25,900 bases of DNA from Euprymna scolopes (GCA_024364805.1 CM044497.1:90755352-90781251); one strand, 5' to 3'; positions 10,900 through 21,707 are shown, counted from the stretch's first letter. A program made the numbers and translations. The notes: generated by a model not told the origin, from the sequence alone.

Positions 10900-12140
10900 C
10901 CTCAGCAACCGTAATAGAAATATTTAGATAAATTATAACAAGCTAGAACGTGTCGATTAAATACTTAAATTGCCAAGAATGTTAAAAGAAGAATTAGACA
11001 ATAGAAAAATTTAAGAGAATCGCAGACTTAGTTAGATGCTAGAGGGGCAATTGTCTTCGTCCATTGATTAACACTAGCCTGAATTTGGATAATCATGATA
11101 ACAGTTTGGATTTAATGTTGGTGGTGGCTATGTGGTGCGTGAAGAAAGCGAGTGAAAAGGATTGACAGTAAGAAACACCTCAAAGTTTCCACAATTAAAC
11201 GGCTTCAAGGTAAACTATTATTAAAAAAAGGCAGCGGAGAAAATGGCGAGTTTCTCGAGGAGAGTGTTAAAGAACTTGTTAAAACAGAAAACAATGTAAA
11301 TCGAACAAACTGCTTAAAGAAAATGCGTGATTATTCTACTGAATTTTACAAATGCACATGTTAAGGTTATAACAGTCACGGAAACCCATTAGCTGAACAT
11401 TTATTATTTATAGAGGGGGCCTCGAATTAAGAATAAGTATAAATACAATGAAGAGGCCAAATAGATTTTTGCTGCTACATAGCACAATGCAATAAATTCA
11501 GATATATCGGAGCCAAAAATAATAGTAAGAATGATAAAACAAAAACCGAATGGATTTCATAATTACAAACAACATTGCATAGACAACATATATCATTCTT
11601 GGCTTCAGCGACGGACAGTGATTACAGCAGACAACATTTAGAAACATGATTTCTGCAGAGGATATCTGATACAAAGATAAGTAGAATGTAAAAGAAAGTT
11701 TCTATACACTAACGACCGCTTATTTATTCATGAAACCATATTTGATGAGTGTAGTCGGAGTCAAAAGTATTTAACGATTCCCTGGATTGATTACTAAGAT
11801 TTTTAGAATAGCATCGAATAAGCCTAGCTACTGCGCTGCCTTGAATTATATTATATGGATTCACTAATCTAAGAAACAGTATTTCTACCATGTAATTGTG
11901 CAACATTAATAGGTCTGTAAAAATCCTTACTTCAAATATTAGTCCTGGTGATAGATCTGTTAGAACAAGTATCAAATATTTTTCGAGGTGTCTATAATCT
12001 CACCCATAGGTTCTAAAGAAACACAAAAAAGATCCAGCTTACAGATAATATCATCAAGGGCAGAGAAGAGCAGAAAAATAAATATATTATCACAGAAGTG
12101 AATTATTAGTTATCCATGCCAAGATATGAGAAAAATGGCA

Positions 12141-12141
<1 letters not shown>
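10900..12141. other. AT-rich stretch, nothing recognised
   Basis: The 5' end of the - strand LTR element probably lies near the left edge, but no LTR could be defined. A 70-codon lysine-rich open frame at 11,152-11,364 (+) and an 83-codon one at 11,724-11,975 (-) show no domain I can name. Confidence 0.5.

Positions 12142-12210
<69 letters not shown>
12142..12210. repeat. (TA)n microsatellite
   Basis: Pure alternating TA for about 69 bases. Confidence 0.98.
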
Positions 12211-12213
<3 letters not shown>

Positions 12214-13859
12214 GTAAGGAAAATGTAATTACAAAATAATATAACTGCCATTAAATATCATTGTGGCATTGTATATTCGCATCAAGTGCTCATAAACAGA
12301 CAAGACACGAAGAGGTGGTGTGTCTTGACATTGTACACAAAAATGCACAGACATCAGTATTCGTCTAGGCTGTATTTGAGCAGATAAAAAAGAGATATGC
12401 CATAAATTAAACATTAACACCGTTCAACTATTGTTACCACTGTGTACTATCTAAATATTCCAAACCTATATAATTCAAAATGAAATATGAGCCATCATTT
12501 TCACTCATCATTTTGATTTTGGCGAAAATTATTAATATGAGTGTCTTTCAAAAGAAACAGAAGCATAAAACGTGCCAAAATAGAATATTCAAAATACACC
12601 CAGTACTCCATTATAGAGAACTGGATTAATGGAACAACACACAGCGTACTATTTTCTGAGTGAATACCCTCACAAGTATATAGTACAAGGAAAGCTATAT
12701 ACACTGGCTAAATACACAATTGATCAATAATGTTAAGTGAAACCTGTAATAGCTACCGAATCTCAAAGCTTGAATACAAACTATTTCATGAACATGAGTT
12801 GTATTAACCAAAGCATATTCTTTCGCACAGCAGAAAGGATTATGAACAACTTGACAGTTAGTTATAAGGTTCTAATGACGATGATACGAGACGATGGAAT
12901 TCATAAATATATCCACGTTATTATCTTGAAAATGTTGCAGATCGAAAGCGTCAGCAAGTCCAAGAAACATATACCCGAAGAACTGGTAAGAAATATATCA
13001 TACACCATCACAAATGACTATGCAATTCCCACAGAAAAGTATCTGGAAAATAGTGCTATTAGGTCTGGTATTATTATATAGGAGGGGAAGTAGAAATAGA
13101 AATCAGTGTCCCCAATTGTGCTTACATAAAGAAAGCTGAGATGGAAATGAAAGGTAATATGTACGAGAATTAATAGGAGGGGAATCCTTGGGAGATCTTA
13201 ATCAATACAGTACTTACATAAGCGACTGGACTTATGGGAGCAGAATTTCCAAAACTTACAGCCAGAAATATCTGGTTAACAAGAGAGATTAAAATATTTT
13301 CACCAAAAAACGGATGGTTTTTATTTTGAAAAGATGCTGACATCCAGGCGAATGATTTATCCGTAGTTTTAAAAATCATAAACCCCCCAACACTTTATTG
13401 CAATTTTTAGCTACTCTTGATGAGCAGAGGTGTACCAATCTGTGGAACAATGTACTGTGGCAGGGAGAATAAAATCCACTGCCCTGCATTTTTTATTTGC
13501 CACTTTTTCTTTATATATGGGAGGAACTGGGTCAATATGCGACACGCCAGTTCTAATCGGTTTTGTGGATGCTTACTATAATCTTATATCTGTTCTAGTC
13601 ATTAAATTTGAATGCTTTGTCAGGTCATACTTATACATATGGTACACAATGTCAGTCTCATTTATATGCGTGCACAGAATGCAATGATATATACATCGTG
13701 TATTCAATAAAGTAAGGGACATATAATCAAACTATAATTACCAAAGACATTTTCCAATATAGCAATGTTTTCTCGGTAATTGCAATGAATATAAAATAAT
13801 TTAAATAACGGTAACCAGTTTACTAATATAAACTCAAGAACAAATTTGACTAAAAAAAA
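12211..13859. other. AT-rich stretch, nothing recognised
   Basis: The longest open frame (12,737-13,081, +, 114 codons) starts with GTG rather than ATG and has no motif, signal peptide or repeat that I can see. Its first ATG is about 20 codons in. Other frames here (12,501-12,704 -, 13,170-13,379 -, 13,430-13,687 +) are equally featureless. I cannot exclude one real exon, but nothing supports it. Confidence 0.5.
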
Positions 13860-14337
13860 ACTATCGGCCAATCAGCCTCCTCGTTTTATTCGCCGAAATC
13901 CTTGATTTATTTTTTAATTAAGAATGAGCCAACTACTTCCTGGTTAATAGCATTGCTATTTTCGACAGAGAGTATATATTTTTGGTATGTCCCTTATACT
14001 GTATGTATCGTAACAGCAATTTCCGAGCGTATTTATCACGCAATCGATAACATAAGTTAGGCTGATGCAGTCTGTATGGATACATCTAACAGGTTTGACA
14101 GGATTTACCACGATTTTCTTCTCGTAAAAATAAAATCATATGGAACAAGGGATTGCCATTTAACATAATAGAAACCTTAACAGATAACAGAAAATCGAGG
14201 TCCTCCAAACATGATATACATGCAAATATGCCACAAGTGTTGATCCTAGGACTATTATTATTTCTGATATTTAGAAACGACCATCCTGACAAAATTCGTG
14301 ATGACACTACACTCTAAAAAAGACTCGAGCGGAAAGC
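13860..14337 (+). mobile_element. LINE C: jockey/CR1-like reverse transcriptase fragment
   Basis: The + strand reads YRPISLLVLFAEIL from about 13,862, the fingers motif (NYRPISLL...KI.E) of jockey/CR1-type LINE RTs. Farther on come FDRIYHDFLL/KIKSYG (palm motif A region, about 14,095-14,135), NMPQVLILGLLLFLIF (about 14,222-14,270, the equivalent of GVPQGSVLGPLLFLIF), then NDHPDKIR and DDTTL (about 14,300-14,315), the last part of the Y/FADDTTL catalytic box. Residues resembling RLERKA follow, as in intact relatives, and the similarity then stops at 14,337, exactly where the LTR element starts. Several frame changes and stops are present, so the fragment is dead. The endonuclease and the C-terminal half are absent here. 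Confidence 0.8.
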
Positions 14338-14467
14338 TGTGGTTTGAGTTGTCCCCCTTTGCAAATTGGCTGTTTGGAGAAATGGAAAACAAGATAGCTC
14401 TGTGTGGTTTGAGTTGTCCCCCTTTGCAAATTGTCTGTTTCGAGAAATAGAAAACTAGATGGCTCTG
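14338..14467 (+). repeat. Two tandem 65-base units at the left end of the LTR element
   Basis: The units 14,338-14,402 and 14,403-14,467 both run from TGTGGTTTGAG to GCTCTG. By direct comparison they differ at 5 of 65 positions. Either unit could mark the true 5' edge of the LTR, so the LTR start is 14,338 or 14,403. Confidence 0.92.
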
Positions 14468-14695
14468 GTTGATAGTCAATTTGCATAAGTGCAGAAATGG
14501 GCAGCATATAAACGGTACTTTTTTAAGCAAGGGAAGAGCGCAATAAGTGAAACGTCGGTTGGAAGAAGTGACGGTGACTTCTTTTTGTGACGGTGAATTA
14601 TTTTTGGACGTTGAAGAGCTCGACCTTTTGGGAGGAACACCTGTGTCATATATATTTTTTTATTTTTTATTTTTTTTCCTACTTCATTACAAGCT
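14403..14695 (+). repeat. Left LTR region of the + strand LTR element (right edge approximate)
   Basis: Starts with TG, contains a TATAAA box at 14,507-14,512 and ends in a T-rich stretch around 14,650-14,695 before the gag start at 14,711. I could not define the right edge from the second LTR because only about the first 35 bases of that copy are recognisable. No convincing tRNA primer-binding site was seen. Confidence 0.55.
14507..14512 (+). promoter_or_regulatory. Probable TATA box of the LTR element
   Basis: GCAGCATATAAACGG lies about 200 bases upstream of the gag start, inside the LTR, which is the usual place for the U3 promoter of LTR retrotransposons. It is a motif match only. Confidence 0.45.
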
Positions 14696-14710
14696 ATTTC
14701 GGCGGGGACT

Positions 14711-15535
14711 ATGGAACCAAAGAGGATCAGCAGTGAAATGCTTAAGACTTTCTCTGGAAAGGGAGATTTTATAACCTGACTAACCAAGGTTAAACTTGTC
14801 GCTAAGTTGCAGGACATCGCGGATGTAGCCAGCTTGATACCGCTGTATCTTGATGGTGATGCTCTTGCCCTATATCTGGAGATGCAGGAGGAGGATCGAC
14901 TGTCTCTTGTGCAGGAGCACAAAGCCAGAAGTCACGTGTTACTGCTGTTGTGCAGGGAGCCAAAGCCAGAAGTCACGTGTTACTGCTGTGGGGAAGTCGC
15001 CCACATCAGCAGATTCTGTCCCCAGGGAACAGGGGGAAGCCGCTGTGCCGGTGGCTACCTCACTTATTCGATGAAGGCGCTTCAGGGTATGTCACCACAA
15101 GTAGAGGTGACCCTAAATGGACGAAGTGCAAAAACCCTTGTCGACACGGGCTGTACTTCAACAATTGTCACCAAAGACATGGTTGACACATGCAACGGAA
15201 CCAGCAGCATTATGGCAGTTGACGGCAGAGAGGTGAAGTGCAATGGCACAAGTATCGTTCGGTTGATGGTACGTGGGATGTCACTAAAAATCCAGGCGAT
15301 TGTTATTAACAAAATTGTCACGGGTGTCGATGTGGTGCTAGGGATGGACGCAATTGTTCGACTAGGGGGCGTTTCCGTATATAGAAACTCCGTGAGATTT
15401 GGAGGACATCAAGGGGACGCATGTGTGCAATTAGAAAAAGGTGTCACAGGAACGGCCGGGTTAGACAAAAGTTGCACGATAGAGGACCAAGATTTCTCTG
15501 CACACTTTGATGGTGACAAATGGACAGTCAAGTAG
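14711..15535 (+). pseudogene. Gag-protease region of the + strand LTR element
   Basis: Gag probably starts at the ATG at 14,711 (MEPKRISSEM), the first in good context after the LTR, and runs through a short helical matrix/capsid-like part (SLIPLYLDGDALALYLEM). A CCHC zinc knuckle (CYCCGEVAHISRFC, 14,978-15,019) is followed by the protease active site LVDTGCTSTIV (about 15,136-15,168) and its VVLGMDAI flap-partner motif (about 15,332-15,355). The open stretch 14,807-15,535 encodes most of this. It supplies the capsid and nucleocapsid proteins and the polyprotein-processing protease of the element. Gag upstream of the knuckle looks short for the family. Confidence 0.82.
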
Positions 15536-15539
15536 GCAT

Positions 15540-16340
15540 TGAAGGGAGAACCTCCCATACTGAATAACAGAGTGGAATGCTACGAGCATACGTTGCGAGG
15601 AGGCACAAGAGTTGAATTTGAGAAGGAAGTGGACCGATGGATCTCAGAGGGGATTTTAAAACCATGGACGGAGAAGGTGGAAGGTGTGCTGCCGTAAATG
15701 GCGGTTGTTCAGCCCACAAAACAAAAAGTTCGGCTAGTACTGGACTTCAGGGAGCTGAACGTACACGTTGCGTGTCACACGTGAGGCGATGTGATGGACG
15801 TGTGCGGAGAGACCATGCGAGAGTGGAGGCAGATTCAGAAGGCTGCGACGATCGTGGATTTAAAATCTGCATACCTACAGATCCACATTTCACAGGAATT
15901 CTGGACATACCAGCTGGTCAGGTACAAGGGCCTAAAGTACTGCCGTACTAGGTTGGGTTTTGGCCTGAATTCTGCACCAAAAATCATGGCAAAACGGTGC
16001 TAAGCAAGGAGGACACAGTCAGAAGAGCAACCAGTTCCTACATTGATGATATTTTGGTGGATGAGGCGGTAACAACTGCGGAGGACGTAGTAAAACACCT
16101 CAACAGCTTTGGGCTAATTGCAAAACGCCCGGAATTGTTGGAGGGAGGAGCTGTGTAAGGGCTCCAACTAAGAAAGGGCCATATAGGACGGTTAGTGTTC
16201 CGGAGGGGAAATGAGATCCCGGAGGTGTCGGAAAAATTGAGCAGACGAGAACTTTTCTCAATATGCGGAAGACTGGTCGGCCATTACCCTTTGCAGGATG
16301 GCTACGGACTGCATGTAGTTATATCAAAAGGCTAGCTAGT
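15540..16340 (+). pseudogene. Reverse transcriptase region of the + strand LTR element
   Basis: RT motifs in order: EVDRWISEGILKPW (about 15,618-15,665), LDFRELNVH (near 15,740), VDLKSAYLQIHI (near 15,855-15,890, motif A), RLGFGLNSAPKIM (near 15,952-15,988) and the catalytic box SYIDDILVDE (about 16,036-16,065). KHLNSFGLIAK and GRLVGHYP follow (to about 16,290). The motifs match RT of Ty3/Gypsy-type elements, with YIDD in the catalytic box. Confidence 0.8.
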
Positions 16341-16376
16341 AAAGCGAAGTGGTAGGATGGAGTTGATAAAGAGACT

Positions 16377-17600
16377 GTGGACATTATTGAAGAGGTGAAG
16401 GATGAGGATCCAGTTAGAGGTGTTTGGCATGTACCCAACAGTGCAGAAGGTGTTGTGTGGTGTGATGCAAGCTGTATAGTGGGGGTCACCTTTGAGATAG
16501 GTGGTGTTACTGCAGAAGATGCTGCTTGGTTGCGGAAGAAGCACGACGTTGCTCACATAAAGGTGGCGGAACATGATGCAGTTATGAAGGGCATCAACTT
16601 AACCTTGAAATGGGGGCTACAGAATGTTGAGGTGAGGACCGACTCAGCCACTGTGTTCTCTTGGATCCATTCCGAAGCTACAGGAGACAGGAGGGTGAAT
16701 ACGAAAGGCGCTGCCGAGATGCTAGTAAAGCGCCAATTGATGATGTTAAGGGAGATGATTAGGGAATTTGATCTTCAACTTAGGGTCACTATCGTTCCTT
16801 CAGCGAAGAACAGAGCAGATGTGCTGACGAGGGTGCGGAAGACCTGGCTAAAGGCGCCGAATGAGGTGGCTGTTGCAATATGTTGTTTGAATGAAGACAC
16901 TCTGAAGGATTTGCATGACATGAACCATTTTCGAGTGGATAGAACCTTGTTCTTGGCCAGGAAAGTGCACCCCAGAATCACAAATGAGACCGTTAGGACA
17001 GTGGTTGAGAGATGCAGTCAGTGTCAATCAATCGACCCTGCGTCGAGTAGACACGAAACTGGTGAGGTTCAGGTGGCAGAGAACTGGGGCAGGTTGGCGA
17101 TAGACGTAACGCACTATCGACAAACGCCGTATCTGTCAATGGTCGATTGTGGACCAGGAAGAGTAACCATTTGGAGTGAAAATGAGGTGGAAAATGCAGG
17201 TGAAATTGCAAAGGTCTTGGAAGAGGTGTTTTGGAGAGGGGTCCAGTGACGGAAGTGCTAATGGACAATGGAACTGCCTTTCGCTCAGCTGTCATAGAGA
17301 ATGTGCTGGATAAGTGGGGAGTGCGGCGCTATTTCAGGGCTGCATATAGACCAGGCGGAAACGGAATTGTGGAGCGGCATCACAGGGCCATTAAGGCTAT
17401 AGCTGAAAGGGGCCAGATTTCGCCGACAGAAGCTGTCTTCTGGTATAATATGGCTCCAAAGTCAGGGTAAAAAGTGGAGTTAGTGCCGCAGAGGGCATTC
17501 TTCAAGTACGAGTGGCGGCATCACCAAACTGCACAGGTACCCGCGGAGGAAGGCGAGAAGCGAGCGACTGTGCGAGTGGGAGAGGAAGTGTGGATCAAAC
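16377..17600 (+). pseudogene. RNase H and integrase region of the + strand LTR element
   Basis: RNase H: WCDAS (16,458-16,472) provides the first acidic residue, and VRTDSATVFSWIHS (near 16,632-16,675) the later catalytic aspartate with its typical S/A-T-V-x-x-W context. Integrase: an HHCC zinc-binding domain, with HDMNHF...CSQC at about 16,914-17,028, and the DDE core, with LAIDVTHYR (about 17,095), LMDNGTAFRS (about 17,260) and NGIVERHHRAIK (about 17,360-17,395). A basic C-terminal segment, VGEEVWIKPPDARC (about 17,577-17,618), resembles the SH3-like end. The longest open part is 16,377-17,249. A tail rich in Arg and Glu runs to about 17,830. Confidence 0.87.
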
Positions 17601-17869
17601 CGCCTGATGCTCGCTGTACCACACGCTGAGGGAGGGGCATTGTGACAAGTGTCCAGTCCACGAACAACGTATCTATCGACGGCATCCCTCGACACATCCT
17701 TTATGCGCGGCCGGTATTGGTGTCATCAGAGGAAGACAGCGACGTCGAGCCAAGTAGCGACGTTCACGAAGAGGCTCCGCGGAGATAGCAGCGAGAGAGA
17801 CGACCGCCATGTTGGTCGAGCGACTACGTGATGGGTTGACACGTGATGATCGTGTAGATCAAGAGGGCG

Positions 17870-17905
17870 TGTGGTTTGAGCTGTCCCCCTTTGCAATTTG
17901 TTGAT
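17870..17905 (+). repeat. Right LTR remnant of the + strand LTR element
   Basis: TGTGGTTTGAGCTGTCCCCC followed by CTTTGCAATTTG repeats the left end, with two differences in the first 31 bases. Similarity fades by about 17,905, so most of the right LTR is absent or unrecognisable. Confidence 0.75.
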
Positions 17906-17919
17906 TTGTTGGGAGTAAT

Positions 17920-19098
17920 TTCTTATTGAATTTTCACTACAAACAATGCACAGTTCACACCTCGACGTAGATGGCTACAATCTGCGATATGATTGTATGA
18001 GGTTCTATGTAAGGCAGGAAGATGTGTGTTTACATTACAATTGATTATTTTCATCTCAGTAGATTTGAGAATGCAGGAACTAAGAAGGGAATTCCAAAGA
18101 TTAGCAGTTCTGGGGGAAAACCCGTTAGAGTAGAATGCTTTCTAGCACCCGGGGATCCTTGCCGTGTAGCGATGGGATTTTCTGCTTGTCGTTAATACCT
18201 CTCGATTAATGAGAGGTATTTACGTCTAAGGAAACACAAAGGCTTCTTATTCGCCGGAGCATTCGCTAATAAAATCCTACTAAAACAGGCATAAAAATGC
18301 AAAATTTCATCGATAGGACAGTGGATGAAGCTTACTAACACTTCGGGATCTATTAAGTTGGCTATTCTTTTTTTAATCCTGTCAAATAGCAGATGCACCA
18401 ACTCAAATGTGACTACAATACTCAATAGAAGAGCGAATGGTGGGTTTGTAAAGGAACAAGATACTTTCAAGCGTATCTGACTTTCTAGCACGGATGAGAG
18501 AGCAAACTTTCCTTGCAACATCTGCGGCAATGCCCTGAATATATATATGTTCAAATTCATGTCCCTGTCAACGTTTAGTCGAGTATTTTCGAAGAAGTAT
18601 TCCCACATAATGTATCAATTAGCCCTAACTCTTTGTGACTGAGAATGTTACTTGTAATTATAAAAGGAATGGAACTTAGTTCTAGCAACATTGAATGTTA
18701 CCATCCATTTTCCCTCATTTCCCTAAGAAATAAAGGTATTCCTATAGGCTTTTACCATTACCTTGGATATATGTTCATTAGTGTTCCTCTTTTGCATGTT
18801 ATAGCGTGTGATGTCATCTGCAAATATGTCCATCTTGGAGAAAGTTTTATAAGTGTGGCCATTGATGAATTTCGTAAATAATAGAGGTCCAGGTACACCC
18901 TCATTTTAATCAAATTGATTTAATCTACATCCATCAAGGAAAACTGGATACTTATTTCACTTTAGAATAATTGAATTAAGTTAAGTATCCATCCAGTAAT
19001 ATCATGAGATCTGATTTTCCTGAGAAGATTCTCGTACCATATCCTGTCAAAAGACTTAAGTTTTTCTAAGGCAACTGCCCTATCTTTCCTTGCGTTAT
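17920..19098 (-). mobile_element. LINE B: jockey/CR1-like LINE, 5'-truncated (RT palm to C-terminus)
   Basis: Read on the - strand: FDRIWYENLLRKIRSH (motif A region, near 19,060-19,010), a GVPG...LLF piece near 18,895, and IFADD (catalytic box, FADD at 18,813-18,824). Next come KRNTNEHISKV (near 18,785-18,750) and WMVTFNVARTKFHSF (near 18,700-18,655), the equivalent of W..TFNA.KT. The C-terminal domain follows: ARKVCSLIRAR and LESILFLYKPTIRSSIEYC (near 18,530-18,430), then DRIKKRIANLIDPE (near 18,390-18,350). Further on, PRTANLWNSLLSSCIL (near 18,115-18,070) is the conserved PRT..LWNSLP end box. There are several stops and frame changes; part of it is hidden in a 138-codon - strand open frame (18,192-18,608). 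It is a different lineage from LINE A, whose catalytic box is YADD, and its 5' part is missing where LINE A begins. Confidence 0.82.
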
Positions 19099-19110
19099 CC
19101 AGTGCATGCT

Positions 19111-21560
19111 TTTTTTACATGGAAGTCATCACTTATCAAGACCCGGAGGCCACTCAGGGATTATGGTTATTGTGTGTAGAGTAATCGATGGGACACTATC
19201 GTAGTAATCGTAAGTAATGGAGATCTGATAAGTGCCTTACTTAGGAGGCGGGTTATCATGAACTTGTTTATGTTGGACTTAAAGACATCAACGTAATAGT
19301 CAGGTGGTAAAAGGTAAAAAAGAAGAGTTCCACAAGCGTGCACTTCTAAGAAAGGCGCTTTGTTAATGGAATCTACGTTTTTATTTAGACACAGATAAAG
19401 AGTGAGGAACATTACTGACAGTGGTTTCAGCAAGACGGGTGTTTTCGTGAATGATTGGCGAAAGTGAGCCAAAGATGGAGCTCAGATGAGCACTTCCCAT
19501 GGAAATAACGATAAAACAGCAAGAAGCTCGAAACGTCCATTTTGTGAGAGAGGGAAGAGAAAATGGCACATATTTCCTATTCTGGCAAGGCAGGATGGGC
19601 CGTTTTTAGCAGCTCCTGTCCAGATATGGCAGCGGTACTCAATCCTCGGACGCACTTGGCCTTTATATAGATAGAGAATTTTATCATCAATGAGATATCT
19701 ACTGGGTCGGTAGAAGGATTTCATCATTTTTCCAGCGACCTTGGCAACAGGCTTGATGTACGTGTTCCACTTAAGATGAGAAGTAAAAGTCAAACCCAGA
19801 ACTTGCCAAAACATGGATCCTCCCCAAGAAGAGAGCCATCTATTTCAATTTATACTAGATAGGGGATCAGAGCGTTGATGATGTAAAGATAGAAGTTTGG
19901 TTTAGATGCATTAAATGTAACCAACCACCTCTTCGCCCAAGATCAGAGTTGAGAGAATCAGAGAGAAATTTTTATTTTACGGCCTAGGATGTGTTGCCAT
20001 AGATTGTCGTGTCATCAGCATAGATGTCAGGGAATGTTATAAGCATGTGTTTTCGGAGATCATTGACGGAGATCAGGAAGAGATGTAGACCAGGAAGATA
20101 GTGGGGCTAAATGATACCAGACTAAATACCGTGTGCTTGTTATTTCTGCCCACCAGCAACTACTCGTATGAGCCTATCAGAGAAAAATGATTATATAATT
20201 GAGAAAACATTTCCAGTCATACCGTAGCTTGAAATCTTGTGAAGTAGGCCTTTCTGCCATGCATTTTCGAAGGCTTTGGATATGTCAAGAGCAATTGTCC
20301 TAGAAAAAAGCGTTTGTCGAGAGATTCACTAATCCTGCAAGATATAACCGTTTGCACATCTTCTGTAGATCTATTAGAACGGAAACCATATTGCATGCCA
20401 CTAACGTCATTACTGCCGAGGTGCTTGACAAGTTCTTTATTTAATATGGATTTCAGCAACTTACGCATGACACACAAGAGACTTATTGGTCTGTACTGAG
20501 ATGAATATGTCCTGCTACATGAATTCCTAAATGGAGAGCATGCTGATAAAGTTTTCCAGGATGTTGGGAAGCAATTGTCCTTAAGACAACGCTTAAAGAG
20601 TTTTATAAGGTTGGGAGTAAGTTCTGATTGAAGCTTTTTCAACACTAAAATTGAAATTCCGCCAAAGCCAGTTGCGTTACTGGAATCACGGTTTTTGATT
20701 ATCTTGTCGACATCACGCACAGATATTAGTATGTTGCATATCGTGTTGTCTGTTATAGGAGGAAATGTATGGCCTTGATCGCATAGGGTAAAATTTGCTG
20801 CAAAGTTCTTGGCAAATAGTTTGGCTTTGCCTGATGCTAAGGAGATGACTTCAGGTCCAATAATGATGGTTGGGATAGAACGCACGATTCCGTTCAGGAT
20901 ACTCTTTGCTATTTTCCAAGTCTTGGTGGGAACCAAGCCGCTGCTCAGCTACTTTGGATTTAACGGACTGAGCATATAGCTTTTTTGCAGTTTTATTACT
21001 CTTTTACAGTGTTTGCTGGCAGTTCTGAAAGCCTCAGTACATCTATTACGTTGGTAGTTATTGAAAAAGTGACTTTTGTGCGCGATGCCAGCAGCACATT
21101 CTGGGGAGAACCATGGCTGGCTGTTAGTTTTTTGGGGGGGATTTTTTGGATGGTATGAATCGGTCTATGCCTAAAAGTAACCATTCTGTCAGGTCTGATA
21201 CTATAGAGGGCACATCTGTTTAAACAGTGTATGCAGAGATAGATCAGATTTAAATGTCCGGAAGCTCTTCCAGTCAGCTATAGAGTATCGATATACTGTA
21301 CGGTGGAGAGGTACGTCTGAAGGCTTGTTGCATTTCATTTTTATCTTAACTGATAGAACTGAGTGGGAAAAAGATCCCAGAGGAGATAGAACGCAACATG
21401 AACAAATTGTAAATACGTTCCAAAATTTCGGTTCGAATATCTGCAGTAGAACGGGTGTGTTTAAATGTGTATCCGTGGTTGGTTAGAAAAGGCTAGGAGG
21501 TTTTGTAGTTTAAAAGTCAAAATCGGCTAATTCGTCAATTCTTTATCCAGAATTATTGTA
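19111..21560 (-). mobile_element. LINE A: jockey/CR1-like LINE (endonuclease end, RT, C-terminus, 3' tail)
   Basis: The most complete LINE in the window, on the - strand. The end of the endonuclease is seen near 21,400-21,350 (LSPLGSFSHSVLSVKI, like LG.SDH.LI.V). It is followed by the YSIADWKSFRTF linker and QPWFSPECAA-like residues near 21,110. RT: a 239-codon open frame (20,217-20,936) with SWKTLSA (fingers), QYRPISLLCVMRKL and MQYGFRSNRSTEDV. The YADDTTIYG box comes next (YADD at 20,011-20,022). The C-terminal domain includes LGLTFTSHLKWNTYI, ILYLYKGQVRPRIEYRCHIW and DVFKSNINKF (near 19,275-19,245). The 3' non-coding tail ends about 19,111 with CCATGTAAAAAAAG. Stops and frame changes show it is inactive. 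The left coordinate is the 3' end; the 5' end is truncated next to a (TA)n tract. Confidence 0.88.
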
Positions 21561-21594
21561 AACTGCTACCAATGTATTCAGCAGATAATCACAA

Positions 21595-21595
<1 letters not shown>

Positions 21596-21693
<98 letters not shown>

Positions 21694-21707
21694 TGTGGGT
21701 GTGTGTT
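21596..21707. repeat. (TA)n(TG)n compound microsatellite
   Basis: About 64 bases of TA followed directly by about 48 bases of TG with two interruptions. It sits at the truncated 5' side of LINE A. Confidence 0.97.

Larger units (their letters stand above)
7640..10900 (-). mobile_element. Ty3/Gypsy-type LTR retrotransposon fossil, strongly decayed
   Basis: Read on the - strand, the domains follow Ty3/Gypsy order: gag zinc knuckle (about 10,385-10,414), aspartic protease (about 10,260 downward), reverse transcriptase (about 9,960-9,248), RNase H (about 8,900-8,740) and integrase (about 8,590-7,960). Each is identified by short family motifs given in the separate entries. A pol tail may continue toward 7,350, but the similarity there is only compositional. 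I could not identify either LTR, so both outer limits are approximate and gag upstream of the zinc knuckle is uncertain. The copy is clearly broken, with ten or more interruptions along pol, and looks old. By eye it is more decayed than the LTR element at 14.3-17.9 kb. The closest family known to me is the Gypsy group often annotated as K02A2.6-like pol in invertebrate genomes. Confidence 0.85.
14338..17905 (+). mobile_element. Ty3/Gypsy-like LTR retrotransposon fossil, moderately preserved
   Basis: The left end begins TGTGGTTTGAGTTGTCCCCC and the same sequence (TGTGGTTTGAGCTGTCCCCC) recurs at 17,870, so these are the two terminal repeats. The right one is recognisable for only about 35 bases. 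Between them, on the + strand, lie a gag start near 14,711, a zinc knuckle, a retropepsin, RT, RNase H and integrase in Ty3/Gypsy order. The element is broken, with roughly half a dozen to ten interruptions, yet long stretches remain open (for example 14,807-15,535 and 16,377-17,249). It is therefore younger or less decayed than the - strand Gypsy fossil at 7.6-10.9 kb. It appears to be inserted in LINE C on its left. I do not know its exact lineage; PR-RT-RNaseH-IN order and the motifs exclude Copia and fit Ty3/Gypsy better than BEL/Pao. Confidence 0.88.

Noticed and set aside
12737-13081. 114-codon + strand open frame
   Set aside because: Begins with GTG, has no motif and no supporting splice or promoter context; left as unassigned sequence.
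14338-17905. BEL/Pao or Copia classification for the + strand LTR element
   Set aside because: Integrase lies after RNase H, which excludes Copia order, and the RT and protease motifs resemble Ty3/Gypsy more than BEL/Pao, although lineage was not tested.
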